Assembly: GCA_036852015.1 (NCBI GenBank)
Contig: JAANDG010000109.1
Span: 62,001-126,000, forward strand
From: Pelodera strongyloides
Taxonomy: Eukaryota; Nematoda; Chromadorea; Rhabditida; Rhabditidae
Length of the DNA stretch: 64,000 nucleotides
Direction of reading: 5' to 3'
Shown here: in pieces, positions 46,742 to 54,869 of the stretch
How the letters are laid out: each line of letters opens with the position of its first letter
How positions within the stretch are numbered: the first letter of the stretch is position 1
Notes under the pieces: generated by a model
Databases searched by the model: none
What the model saw: only the letters and a program-made list of their open reading frames with translations
Told to the model about the DNA's origin: nothing
Program-made: the position numbers and the translations under genes

Positions 46742-46966
46742 TATATCTTATTCTCGCTTCACTGTCTTCCTCTCTCTTCTTCCCCTTTCTCTCTAAACAG
46801 TCTCTCGTTCAGGCTCGCCCTCTACCGTAAGGCTACCGCTCTTCACATGCGTAGCGGTGAAATGCAAAAGATTGTCGAGAGTCTCAGCACGAAGAGCAGA
46901 GACCAGTGGGAGCGCGAGGTGGCAGACACGCAGAAGAACCTCCAACATTTGGTGCAACTGTGCAAG
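28722..46966 (+). CDS. Unconventional myosin VI heavy chain (motor to lever arm; tail not found)
   Basis: Actin-based motor of the minus-end-directed class VI. Twenty-three exons in consistent phase: 28722-28856, 29693-29759, 29889-29962, 30077-30206, 30554-30718, 31246-31343, 31669-31833, 32297-32380, 32752-32858, 33122-33186, 33330-33474, 37787-37944, 38237-38401, 38716-38843, 39087-39167, 39410-39492, 39822-39975, 40236-40375, 40684-40768, 41033-41128, 41411-41522, 44337-44427, 46813-46966; about 894 residues. Visible: N-terminus [20 protein letters not shown]-loop GESGAGKT, switch [11 protein letters not shown], switch [18 protein letters not shown] relay (here [18 protein letters not shown]), converter [14 protein letters not shown], class VI reverse-gear insert ([11 protein letters not shown] to SVIK), one IQ motif ([13 protein letters not shown]) and the lever-arm extension. 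The last exon ends in phase 0 and no cargo-binding tail follows before 64 kb. Intron 40376-40683 uses a GC donor. The last exon could instead begin at 46801. Confidence 0.93.
28922..29047. repeat. Hairpin element, CCGATTTCGCCCCGATC family
   Basis: Alternating accccgatttcgccccgatc and its complement gatcggggcgaaatcggggt, plus an inner gatcgggccgaaatcgg. It occurs in reverse orientation at 61377-61503, with the same outer word cactttcctgtg. It lies in the first myosin intron. Confidence 0.8.
29505..29684. repeat. Palindromic element, family 3
   Basis: Contains tttgaagcgtattttgggcg, a core with actgcaagactactgcacga, and a right end gccgttatttcgccttaa directly before the acceptor of exon 29693-29759. 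Confidence 0.6.
35487..35494 (+). promoter_or_regulatory. TATA box of the nested PB1-domain gene
   Basis: TATATAAA, 80 bp upstream of the ATG at 35574, in a GC-richer context (cggtgcgggag). Transcription would start about 25-30 bp downstream, leaving a 5' UTR of roughly 50 nt. A strong TATA in an otherwise TATA-poor region suggests a regulated, independently transcribed gene. Confidence 0.65.
35574..36446 (+). CDS. PB1-domain protein with acidic and His/Gly-rich tracts (intronless, nested)
   Basis: 290 residues, single exon, inside a myosin VI intron on the same strand. Residues 3-80 form a PB1 domain of the p62/sequestosome type: basic cluster ([15 protein letters not shown]) and acidic OPCA-like motif ([20 protein letters not shown]), so it may bind partners on both faces. 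Residues 88-117 are almost only Ser and Asp, a likely casein-kinase-II-type phosphorylation tract. Residues 124-243 are His/Gly-rich (HHGG units), a potential metal-binding region, interrupted by a hydrophobic [12 protein letters not shown]. The C-terminus is Lys-rich ([10 protein letters not shown]). The ZZ and UBA domains of p62 are absent. The ATG at 35574 is preferred because an upstream in-frame extension has no ATG and would include the TATA box. Codon use is GC-richer than the flanks. Confidence 0.88.
   Translation: MQPIRLKVFKGDNAHRFSVNYHDDPELFYKLVVDRLEKLGLGAKGLRWVDADGDHIMCSGPEDMQEALAYSGGKEIWLKHGNKNVKKDETSDSSSDSDDSDSDSDSSDSDSDQSDEDTLLEHGKRGHHGRGHHHGGKHGGGGGGGGHGGHGHHGHGKHGHCPRRRHHHPIPFLAVCYPVFPHRGGRAPHHGGHKPWGPHHGDGHGHHGGMGPFGPHHGGHHGGHHGGHHGGHGQHHGGKGHGHRSESGSDFEYYSQAGSLPPVDDMEKLSLRAAKKEKKEKKQKSGRKEE
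36679..36684 (+). terminator. Poly(A) signal of the PB1-domain gene
   Basis: AATAAA 233 bp after the stop codon, followed by the T/G-rich ttatttttgtgttt within 30 bp. It ends the nested gene inside the myosin intron. Confidence 0.65.
37130..37330 (+). repeat. GA-rich stretch
   Basis: gagaga words mixed with gggagagaa and two gagatctgcagca-type blocks. Low complexity; no gene. Confidence 0.7.
40084..40235 (+). repeat. Partial duplication of a myosin VI acceptor and exon start
   Basis: The intron end aattcag plus the first ~35 bases of exon 40236-40375 are present twice. The upstream copy (40137-40180) is diverged and would read [11 protein letters not shown], against [11 protein letters not shown] in the real exon. 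The repeated atcaata-rich intron part surrounds both. Confidence 0.7.
41548..41636 (+). repeat. tRNA-like SINE head
   Basis: A box taggtagcgcagtggtcaaa-like (tagcgcagtggtcaaaggcg), GC-rich arm with gctccgcgg twice, and B box ccggttcaattccacgctgg. The acceptor stem is unconvincing. It lies in the myosin intron after the reverse-gear exon. Confidence 0.55.
41680..41912 (+). repeat. Family 3 fragment plus first copy of a ~150-bp direct duplication
   Basis: Words atcgactgctatatcgcctt, ctccttcctattggttgttt, gttgcaaaagaccaacgcc and the palindrome ctagcccgggctag recur in the same order at 42600-42785. Confidence 0.75.
42600..42785 (+). repeat. Second copy of the ~150-bp direct duplication
   Basis: Same order of words as 41763-41912, about 840 bp away, ending at ctagcccgggctag. 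Preceded by irregular catactgcat repeats. Confidence 0.75.
43065..43200 (+). repeat. (CT)n microsatellite
   Basis: Long CT tract with tat interruptions; a frame of 143 codons runs through it but has no coding character. Confidence 0.9.
43342..43443. repeat. CACGTG-type palindromic element, complete
   Basis: Left end ttaaagcggtatgacacgtg, right end accacgtgccgtaccaattt followed by aa; about 100 bp. The cleanest copy of its family in the window. Confidence 0.75.
43889..44070. repeat. Palindromic element, family 3
   Basis: aaagcggtataacagcgggt at the left, accggccgttatgtcgcttt at the right, core actgcgcgatttttagta and an inverted pair gtattcccatgaagtgta / acacatgggaatgc. Confidence 0.75.
44450..44656. 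repeat. Palindromic MITE, family 1
   Basis: Left ttaaagcgaaataccgaccg, right ccggccagtatttcgcttta. It lies directly behind the donor of myosin exon 44337-44427. Confidence 0.8.
45388..45535. repeat. Palindromic element, family 3, short copy
   Basis: gttaaaacgatataacatct at the left, gtcgttatatcgctttaa at the right; the middle has an inverted pair around cattgtatgaaaatgta. Confidence 0.65.
46415..46740 (+). repeat. Two CT-rich microsatellites
   Basis: CT tracts at 46415-46495 and 46680-46740, the second close to the acceptor of the last myosin exon, where it forms part of the polypyrimidine tract. Confidence 0.85.
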
Positions 46967-47158
46967 GTGGGCGTGGCTTATTTTTTTTAAAGTACGGTAC
47001 ATTTTCGAGTGCATTCTTATAATTTTATTTGTTTTCTATTTTTGTGTATGAAACTTAATTTCAAAGAAAACTGTCTCATGAAAACCATTCGGTGACTGGT
47101 CAGCGACCGTTCGGTGACCATTCCGTGACTCAGAGTCTACTTCGAGTTGTTTGTTTAG

Positions 47159-48101
47159 GGGTTATCGTCGGATTCACTGCCGCTGTCTCAAATACCACGA
47201 CGGACGTCGTGAAAGCTGTGATTTCAAAGGTGTGTTATAGATTGAAATTCGATCCCGTTTCAATGACGAAACTCGGCTAGTGCGTGACGAAAAAAGGTTT
47301 TTTTTCGGTCAGGGTTCGCCGCGCACTTGGCGCCGTCTCTTCTCTGGACTCTCGGCAGGTCCGGTAGAGCCCGAGTGTATTAGCATATACCAGAGGAAAA
47401 GTTATGTCCCTTCCCTTTAGAACAAGTGGAAACAAGTGGAGGATATGATCAGGAGAGACGAACAACTCCTCGGAGACGTGCTAAAACAAGTCGAGCAAGT
47501 GGAACGTGATGCTGAAAGAAATGGTTTTGTACGTTGTTGAAAGTACAGGGACGCGGTCACCGTTTTGTCCCTTATGTAGATTTTGTGTTTTAATTATCTG
47601 CATAATACGTAAAGCATAGTGTTGGAAAAAATGATTTGCATGAAATGCGGCATCAGCGAGTAAAATGATGACAAAAATAGTGTTCTTGAACCAATAACCC
47701 TAGTAATTTTCCATTATTATGTCCATGTTGACAATGACTCGACGATCGTTATTCCACTAATTAATCGGCCGCATATCTCGCGGGCACTACAACATTTGTT
47801 TTTCTATGACTAACTGTGGTGCTTCGGCCCGCTTTTGTCTGATTTTTTCCAACACTATGCCTTAAATACTATGCAGATAATAAAAACACAAGCCATACAT
47901 AAGGGGCAAACGGTGCTTTAGACTCTTTAGACTAGAGTACGAATATATTATGTGGATATTTTGCGTTAGGATCACAGCTTTTACTTGTTACCCTTCCAGA
48001 GTTTCACCGAGGCACCCTTCTTCAAAATGTGCGCATCCGCTGGCGCGGCCGGAGCCACAGGAGTTAGCGGGATCTTAGCGCGCGTCGTGGCAGTGGAAGC
48101 G
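47159..48101 (+). pseudogene. Apolipoprotein L-like paralogue, middle exons only
   Basis: Three exons (47159-47229, 47421-47528, 48000-48101) match exons 58696-58766, 58923-59030 and 59668-59751 of the downstream ApoL-like gene. The first two have identical length (71 and 108 bp), the third is 102 against 84 bp, and all phases agree. Shared words: VSNTTTDVV / ASNTTTGLV, RRDEQLLGD / KRDEKLLGE, ASAGAAGATG / ASAGAAGVAG. The start of the following intron is also similar (gtgcgtcatttt / gtacgtcattct). The upstream pore-hairpin exon and the two C-terminal exons are missing. All three frames and splice sites are intact despite large divergence, so it could be part of a functional transcript with exons I do not see; on present evidence a truncated tandem duplicate is likelier. 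Confidence 0.6.
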
Positions 48102-48117
48102 GTGCGTCATTTTCGTT

Positions 48118-48300
48118 TTATTTTGTTTTAATAATAATAATATCTTTATTGGAATGCAGCAGAGCATAACAAACCAAAAGGTACCCTAAGATTTCGATGC
48201 GATAAAGACACCAATATACTAACAAGGGACCGATAGTAATAGCTACAAAAGAAAATTGTAATATTTATTTATTTTTTTTTTATATTAAATATTATAATTC
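48118..48300 (-). mobile_element. 3' tail of a non-LTR element (minus strand)
   Basis: The word accaaaaggtaccctaag, then tcgatgcgataa and gacaccaatatact, recurs at 55690-55750. With the flanking aataataataat tract on its left it reads on the minus strand as a LINE 3' end with an (ATT)n-type tail. Confidence 0.6.
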
Positions 48301-48330
48301 AATAGCCAAAGCGTTCTCTTTCCATCTTTG

Positions 48331-48540
48331 CTACCATTGCCAATCAACAGAATTTTCCATAGCCACATGATTTACATTTGGGTCGCTCACAACTAGAACA
48401 TTCGATATAGGCAATTGTTTATGTTCAACGAGAGCCTCATTAGCCTGTGGCAATTGTGGGGAAATCGGGGATATTTGGCAATTATTGACAATACGGGGTT
48501 GTACAATTGTCTGCGGGGTCAAAGGTTGTTGTTGAGAAGT
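48331..48540 (-). other. Unique C-terminal-like segment of the minisatellite reading frame
   Basis: The minus-strand frame that runs through the minisatellite continues for about 68 codons beyond it: Gln/Pro-rich (TSQQQPLTPQTIVQP), then PQANEALVEHKQLP and SNVLVVSDPNVNH, stop at 48331-48333. Unlike the array it has protein-like composition. It may be the end of a real repeat protein or a chance frame; see finding. Confidence 0.3.
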
Positions 48541-50250
48541 TGCAGAGGGTACGAGTGCAGAGGGTACGAGTGCAGAGGGTACGAGTGCAGAGGGTACGAG
48601 TGCAGAGGGTACGAGTGCAGAGGGTACGAGTGCAGAGGGTACGAGTGCAGAGGGTACGAGTGCAGAGGGTCGAGTGCAGAGGGTACGCAGAGGGTACGAG
48701 TGCAGAGGGTACGAGTGCAGAGGGTACGAGTGCAGAGGGTACGATTGCAGAGGGTACGAGTGCAGAGGGTACGAGGGTGCAGAGGGTACGAGTGCAGAGG
48801 GTACGAGTGCAGAGGGTACGAGTGCAGAGGGTACGAGTGCAGAGGGTACGAGTGCAGAGGGTACGAGTGCAGAGGGTACGAGTGCAGAGGGTACGAGTGC
48901 AGAGGGTACGAGTGCAGAGGGTACGAGTGCAGAGGGTACGAGTGCAGAGGGTACAGAGGGTACGAGTGCAGAGGGTACGAGTGCAGAGGGTACGAGTGCA
49001 GAGGGTACGAGTGCAGAGGGTACGAGTGCAGAGGGTACGAGTGCAGAGGGTACGAGTGCAGAGGGTACGAGTGCAGAGGGTACGAGTGCAGAGGGTACGA
49101 GTGCAGAGGGTACGAGTGCAGAGGGTACGAGAGCAGAGGGTACGAGTGCAGAGGGTACGAGTGCGAGAGAGAGCAGAGGGCACGAGTGCAGAGGGTACGA
49201 GTGCAGAGGGTACGAGTGAAGAGGGTACGAGTGCAGAGGGTACGAGTGCAGAGGGTACGAGTGCAGAGGGTACGAGAGGGTACGAGTGCAGAGGGTACGA
49301 GTGCAGAGGGTACGAGTGAGTGCAGAGGGTACGAGTGCAGAGGGTACGAGTGCAGAGGGTACGAGTGCAGAGGTTACGAGTGCAGAGGGTACGAGTGCAG
49401 AGGGTACGAGTGCAGAGGGTACGAGTGCAGAGGGGAGTGCACGAGTGCAGAGGGTACGAGTGCAGAGGGTACGAGTGCAGAGGGTACGAGTGCAGAGGGT
49501 ACGAGTGCAGAGGGTACGAGTGCAGAGGGTACGAGTGCAGAGGGTACGAGTGCAGAGGGTACGAGTGCAGAGGGTACGAGTGCAGAGGGTACGAGTGCAG
49601 AGGGTACGAGTGCAGAGGGTACGAGTGCAGAGGGTACGAGTGCAGAGGGTACGAGTGCAGAGGGTACGAGTGCAGAGGGTACGAGTGCAGAGGGTACGAG
49701 TGCAGAGGGTACGAGTGCAGAGGGTACGAGTGCAGAGGGTACGAGTGGTACGAGTGAGTGCAGAGGGTACGAGTGCAGAGGTTACGAGTGCAGAGGGTAC
49801 GAGTGCAGAGGGTACGAGTGTGCAGAGGGTACGAGTGCAGAGGGTACGAGTGCAGAGGGTACGAGTGCAGAGGGTACGAGTGCAGAGGGTACGAGTGCAG
49901 AGTGCAGAGGGTACGCGTGCAGAGGGTACGAGTGCAGAGGGTACGAGTGCAGAGGGTACGAGTGCAGAGGGTACGAGTGAGTGCAGAGGGAACGAGTGCA
50001 GAGGGAACGAGTGCAGAGGGAACGAGTGCAGAGGGAACGAGTGCAGAGGGAACGAGTGCAGAGGGAACGAGTGCAGAGGGAACGAGTGCAGAGGGTACGA
50101 GCAGAGTGAGTGCAGAGGGTACGAGTGCAGAGTGCAGAGGTACGAGTGCAGAGGGTACGAGTGCAGAGGGTACGAGAGCAGAGGGCACGAGTGCAGAGGG
50201 CGAGACAATACGAGTGCAGAGGGTACGAGTGCAGAGGGTACGAGTGCACG
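48536..50250. repeat. 15-bp minisatellite, about 110 copies
   Basis: Unit tacgagtgcagaggg, nearly homogeneous over 1.7 kb. Occasional insertions or deletions of units with other lengths occur near 48670, 48770, 48953, 49163, 49315, 49435, 49745, 49905 and 50105. A sub-block (49980-50090) carries the variant agagggaacgag. The unit has no stop codon in any of the six frames, so long frames in every register are expected and are not evidence of genes. Confidence 0.97.
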
Positions 50251-50436
50251 ACGGACAATTTCTGATCGAACGTCGTGCGATGTAATATTATGGTGGCTTT
50301 CGAAGTAGCCCTAGTTTTTGTGTATAAAAACATAAATCTAATAAAATGTAAAAAAAAACGACATAACAAGCCATCTACGGAAAGGTATCAGAAGTTTGAA
50401 ATGTTAAAAGTAGAACGTGAAAATAGACACAATAGT

Positions 50437-50556
50437 TTAAGCGAAATACAGGCTGTTTTTTGACACGCATCGTGGACAATTCTTACATATTTTGCTGATT
50501 TACTCGAATTTAGCTTGATTTTTATATTCTAATTTATGGTCATTTGCATACAAGTT
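50437..50556. repeat. Family 1 palindrome, right arm missing
   Basis: Left arm tttaagcgaaatacaggctg and cacgcatcgtggacaattct present; the right arm is replaced by the start of the family 4 element at 50557. Confidence 0.6.
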
Positions 50557-50945
50557 TTAAAGGGATCGGCTCACCTCAAATTGTGTCTGTTTTTCTGTTT
50601 CTTTATTTTCTAAGGGATAATAAAAATTTGGAATACAAAAAGTAGTGTTATATTTCAATACTCACGAAGATATTAGGTGATAAAGTGGTGGATCGATCGG
50701 CCCGAAATGAAAACGTGTAATTGTCCTGCCTTGTTTGTATTCTTATTGTCCTATTAAAATTGCCGAACTGTTTGCCGAAGAAAATAGAGAACTGTTTGCC
50801 GGAGAATAACTCTGTGAGTTCTGGGCTTCAAACAATACGGTTTTCACAGTAATATTTCTGAAATTCCGGACATTCCGTGCAAGTAAATTGAGGAAAACTT
50901 TATTCTCATGGGCCTCTCCCTTTAAGGTGAGCCGATCCCTTTAAA
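50557..50945. repeat. Palindrome with AGGGATCGGCTCACC ends
   Basis: Ends ttaaagggatcggctcacct and aggtgagccgatccctttaa. Just inside the right end lies catgggcctctccctttaa, the right end of another family 4 element, so this is a compound insertion. Confidence 0.75.
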
Positions 50946-51400
50946 GGGAGAGGCCCACGAGGAAAATAATTTCTTCTATTTACTTCCGCACAATGTCTGG
51001 TATCTCATAAATATTACTGTGAAAACCGCATAAATTTGCATCTAGAACTCGCAGAGATATTCTATGCTAAACAGTTCGACCAGGTACCGTAGTCAGCAAC
51101 ACAAAAAATAGTTTTTACGGTTTATATCCGTACAGTTGCATTCTTTTTTTAACGCAATAATGTACAAACGAATATAGATCATCAATACAATTATAAAGAG
51201 GCGTTTCGAACACAGGAATGCCCTAAAAGCGCTAAAATTGATCCTGACAACGGTACCTGGCCGAACTGTTTGCCGGAGAATAACTCTGTGAGTTCAAGGC
51301 TTCAAACAATGCGGTTTTCACAGTAATATTTCTGAAATTCCGGACATTCTGTGCTAGTAACTTGAGGAAAATTTTATTCTCATGGGCCTCTCCCTTTAAG
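50941..51400. repeat. Palindrome, family 4
   Basis: Ends ttaaagggagaggcccacga and catgggcctctccctttaag. Internal ggtaccgtagtcagcaac and tacctggccgaactgtttgc recur in the 51.6- and 59.2-kb copies. Confidence 0.8.
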
Positions 51401-51549
51401 TGGTGTTCGATTCCTTTCCTTTTATAGAAAGAACATGCTAAATAATCACCAATAAACTGCAAAACAAAGCGCGGAATAGCACTTTGAAGAAAATATTAAA
51501 TTTTATCTAAAAAATTAATATAAAAAAACCACCGTAGTTTCTAGTAATT

Positions 51550-51990
51550 TTTCAGGCACAGCCAAAAACAACCTCTGTGCACATGATAGCCTCTGTGAAA
51601 ACCGCATATATTTACATCGTGAACTCGCCGAGATATTCTATGCTAAACAGTTCGGCCAGGCACCGTAGTCTGAAACAATTTTTGCCCTTTTATAGCATTA
51701 CAGTATTGGAAACGCTTTGTTGTAACGGTAATAATGTTCTTCATTCATTTAACAATTATTCTGTAGGGAAAGAATGCCAATGGACTTATATAAACTATAA
51801 AAAGGTATAAAAAGGCATTTTAACCTTTCCGACTACGGTGCCTGTCCGAACTGTTTAGCATAGAATATCTCGGCGACTTCACGATGCAAATATATGCGGT
51901 TTTCACAGGCATATTTCTGAGATTCTGTGCAACTAAATTGAGGAAAACTTTTTTTTCCGTGGGCCTCTCCCGTGCCTCTCCCGTGCCTCT
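51550..51990. repeat. Palindrome, family 4, degenerate
   Basis: Inverted words aaacagttcggccaggcacc and tgcctgtccgaactgttta frame a loop of about 180 bp; the right end gtgggcctctcccgtgcc is followed by three tandem cgtgcctctcc units. The left terminal repeat is missing. Confidence 0.6.
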
Positions 51991-52023
51991 CCCGCCATAA
52001 CGCACACGCGAGGAAGAACCGTC

Positions 52024-52052
52024 TATAGGCTTAGGCTTAAGCTTAGGCTTAG
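52024..52052 (+). repeat. Interstitial telomere-type tract
   Basis: Five copies of TTAGGC (one as ttaagc) directly beside the degraded family 4 element. Confidence 0.75.
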
Positions 52053-52214
52053 GAACAGACTTATGGAAAAGACTCATGTTATTACTATGTAAGGGTTGAA
52101 CAAGTCAGTGATTAATACTACATAAAATGAGGTAGGATTATATGTGATTAGAGCGTATTATTTGATACAAGAAAAGCATAGGAACTAAGAGTACATCAAG
52201 ATGACTACTTCACA

Positions 52215-52285
52215 AATCGGCAAGTACACTACTCTCTCTCTCTGAGAGAGAGAGAGAGGAGAGAGAGGAGAGAGAGAGAGGAGAG

Positions 52286-52368
<83 letters not shown>

Positions 52369-52790
52369 GGGAGAGAGAGAGGAGAGAGAGAGAGGGAGAG
52401 AGAGAGAGGCGAGGGGAGAGAGCGAGAGAGAGGAGAGAGAGAGAGAGAGCGAGAGAGAGAGAGAAGCGAGGAAGAGGGGAGAGAGGAGAGGGAGAAAAAA
52501 AAAAAAAAAAAAAAAAAAAAAGAAAGAGAGAAGAGAGAGAGAGGAGAGACGAGAGAGGGAGAGATAGAGAGAGGGAGAGCGATAGCGAGAGCGAGAGAGG
52601 AGAGCTCGAGGACGAGAGGAGAGGAGCGTCGTCTAGAGAGCTCCGATCTGTAGAGAGAATTTTCTCTCTCTCTAGATCTTTATATCTAATATCTCTATCT
52701 CTCTCTCTCTATCTCTCTATCCTCGCTTTCTCTCTCTCTCTCTCTCTCTCGCTCTCTCTCTTTCTCTCTCTTCTCCTAGAGTTTTCACAC
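52215..52790. repeat. GA tract that flips to CT (long inverted low-complexity block)
   Basis: Begins with a short CT run, then about 400 bp of GA repeats with a 25-bp poly-A interruption near 52495-52520, then turns into CT repeats from about 52660. The two halves are complementary and could form a long hairpin. Assembly here may be unreliable. Confidence 0.9.
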
Positions 52791-52907
52791 TTCACGAGGC
52801 GTGACCTTCCTATTCAATGTTAAGTGGACACTTCTAAGAAAATACGGTAAAGATAATATATACGTCTCTGTACCGTTTGCTCACGTTCAGTTTTAGTCAA
52901 CTGATAG

Positions 52908-53237
52908 CGAAATACTGGCCAGTTTTTGAAACACATATTAGCCCGTATTCTCGGGTCGATGGGAATGTTCCGTTTGGGAGCTCATTCGTATGCAAATTTT
53001 TCCTCCAGCTAGTCTAGATAGTCGAGAAATTTGCATACAAAGGATTTCCCAAATGGAACGTTCCCGCCGACTTGAGAATACGGGCTATTGAGTAAACCAG
53101 CTTTCGTACGAAGCTTATGCAAATGCCCAACAATTAGAATAAAAAATCGAGCTAAATGCGTGTAAACTAGCATAAACACGTAAGAATTCAGCGAACCACG
53201 ATGCGTTTCAAATACCAGCCGGTATTTCGCTTTAACT
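52908..53237. repeat. Family 1 palindrome with a second palindrome nested inside
   Basis: Outer ends atagcgaaatactggccagt and agccggtatttcgctttaac. Between cacat and gagtaaaccagc lies an inserted inverted repeat (agcccgtattctcggg ... gagaatacgggct, about 160 bp) flanked by ATT on each side, which looks like a 3-bp target duplication. Confidence 0.75.
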
Positions 53238-53349
53238 GAATTCGGGATCTGCGGCGCAGCGTACTAATTAATTGTAATAATTTTTTATCACTATAAAAGT
53301 AATAATAATATTATTACTGTAGCGAAGAAGTAAATGTGACGAATTTAAG

Positions 53350-53474
53350 ATGAGCATCAGTAATTGGGACGGCGTTTTTTCACTTCTTGCTGAAATGTCA
53401 GAAGAGACCGAAGCTGAAGACCTCCGTCAAGGAGAAGATTCCGAACCTGATGGGCAGACTCAACAAAATGAGAG
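53350..53474 (+). CDS. Candidate alternative first exon A of the P2X7-C/ApoL gene
   Basis: ATG directly after an AG (tttaag|ATG), 41 codons plus two bases: MSISNWDGVFSLL, AEMSEETEAEDLRQGEDSEP and an end QNER. It is strongly acidic. It would splice in phase 2 at a GC-type donor (gag ag|gcgagc), the same phase as the GT donor of first exon C at 54988. The resemblance in length, MS start and acidic content to exons B and C suggests a duplicated set of first exons. Expression is unproven. Confidence 0.45.
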
Positions 53475-53610
53475 GCGAGCCGACAAGATTAGGGGCCACT
53501 GAAGCTTCGCCCTCTATTTTACTCCTTCTTTTCAAATAACTTGCTAAAAGACACTGAATTGTTTGAGTTCGCTTTCCCCGTGTTATTCCTACTATAACGG
53601 TTAAAAATGT

Positions 53611-53768
53611 TAAAGCCAAAGCGGTTTTTTTGAAACGCATCGTGGGAATTCCTAACTTGCTCGAATTTAGGGCGATTTTTATGCTAATTTATGTTCATTT
53701 GCATAAGCTGCATAAGAATGCCTTTGTGCACGATGTGTTTCAAAAACCGACCGGTATTTCGGTTTAAA
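53611..53768. repeat. Family 1 palindrome, short
   Basis: Inner left arm ttttgaaacgcatcgtggga and right end accgaccggtatttcggttt; it lies between first exon A and the 30-bp tandem array. Confidence 0.7.
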
Positions 53769-53784
53769 GCTAGGACTGTCATTT

Positions 53785-54155
53785 GGGGGAATCCCGAAGG
53801 ACAGTCCCTAGGTACCGGGAATCCCGAAGGACAGTCCCTAGGTACCGGGAATCCCGAAGGAGAGTCCCTAGGTACCGGGAATCCCGAAGGACAGTCCCTA
53901 GGTACCGGGAATCCCGAAGGAGAGTCCCTAGGTACCGGGAATCCCGAAGGGCAGTCCCTAGGTACCGGGAATCCCGAAGGACAGTCCCTAGGTACCGGGA
54001 ATCCCGAAGGACAGTCCTAGTTACCGGGAATCCCGAAGGACAGTCCTAGTTACCGGGAATCCCGAAGAACAGTCCTAGTTACCGAGAATCCCGAAGAACA
54101 GTCCTAGTTACCGGGAATCCCGAAGAACAGTCCTAGTTACCGGGAATCCCGAAGG
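53785..54155 (+). repeat. 30/29-bp minisatellite
   Basis: About eight 30-bp units (gggaatcccgaaggacagtc followed by cctaggtacc), then about five 29-bp units ending ctagttacc. Variants (gacag/gagag/gaacag) mark individual copies. There are no spacers between units, so it is not a CRISPR array. It lies between candidate first exons A and B. Confidence 0.95.
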
Positions 54156-54292
54156 GGTCCCTGCTCTCCGCTCCGGTCTCCGAAGTACTGCGCCGATATA
54201 GAGGCCATCTTTGATTGCGGAATTGGTGACCGGACATGATCCAAGATAAACCTTCACAGGGTTTCACCTGGTACCGTTTTACCGCGGGGGAA

Positions 54293-54360
54293 GTGAACCC
54301 CCGTCACATTCGTGGCGAGTGGCAGCGCTAACCACTACGCCACCGGCTGGTCGAAAAATT
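54293..54360 (-). repeat. tRNA-like SINE head
   Basis: Minus strand: A box ggtggcgtagtggttagcgc and B box gggggttcacttcccccg. Flanks do not complete a cloverleaf. It lies 14 bp upstream of candidate first exon B. Confidence 0.55.
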
Positions 54361-54373
54361 AGTCGGTTTTAGA

Positions 54374-54495
54374 ATGAGCGCGACGGATAATGAATCTTCG
54401 TTTTCACTCCATACGATACCGTCAGAAGACGAAAGGGACGATGGACTTTCAAGAAGAGAATGTGATTATGATGAGTCGAGACAACCCAGTGAGAG
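54374..54495 (+). CDS. Candidate alternative first exon B of the P2X7-C/ApoL gene
   Basis: ATG two bases after ttttag, 40 codons plus two bases: MSATDNESSFSLHTIPSEDE, then DDGLSRRECDYDESRQPSE. It shares SLHTI and the DES..P.S pattern with exon C (54870), so the two are clearly paralogous. The phase-2 donor would again be of GC type (gag ag|gcgagt). The exon reads through to a stop at once if not spliced. Confidence 0.5.
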
Positions 54496-54869
54496 GCGAG
54501 TCTAAACAAAAGATGTAAAAATTAGGAATTCGGATATTTCCAAAAAGGGCCTCGCGGCTGCGTAAGACAATCGAATGTTTTTCACTATGAGGGGTTTATT
54601 TAGAAACAAAACATTCATAAATTAAAGAAACATTGCATTAAAACGAACAACCATATCAAGCAGAGTAAGGGAGTCAAGTCCTTTACTACTTACGTTACGT
54701 TTTGTGCGCCGCATTCGCCCGGTTTTTGCCCGGTTTTCGCGAAAGTGGTAGTCAGTGGACCAGGCCAGGTCCGGCCAAGACTTGGCGAAACCTTTGCGAA
54801 GTGCGCTGCGACATGTAGGCTAACCTTTTTCGCCGCGCACCAACCAAGTTTCATCAATGGTATCTTAGG

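Noticed and set aside
46966..47229. Direct splicing of the last myosin VI exon to the first ApoL exon (a myosin-ApoL chimera)
   Set aside because: The myosin exon ends in phase 0, but the ApoL exon needs one base from the previous exon; read in phase 0 it hits a stop.
48331..50369. Several very long open frames on both strands (up to 625 codons)
   Set aside because: All run through the 15-bp minisatellite, which has no stop in any register; only the short unique tail at 48331-48540 is kept as a question.
53785..54155. CRISPR-like array of 30-bp repeats
   Set aside because: Units abut without spacers and the genome is eukaryotic; it is a minisatellite.
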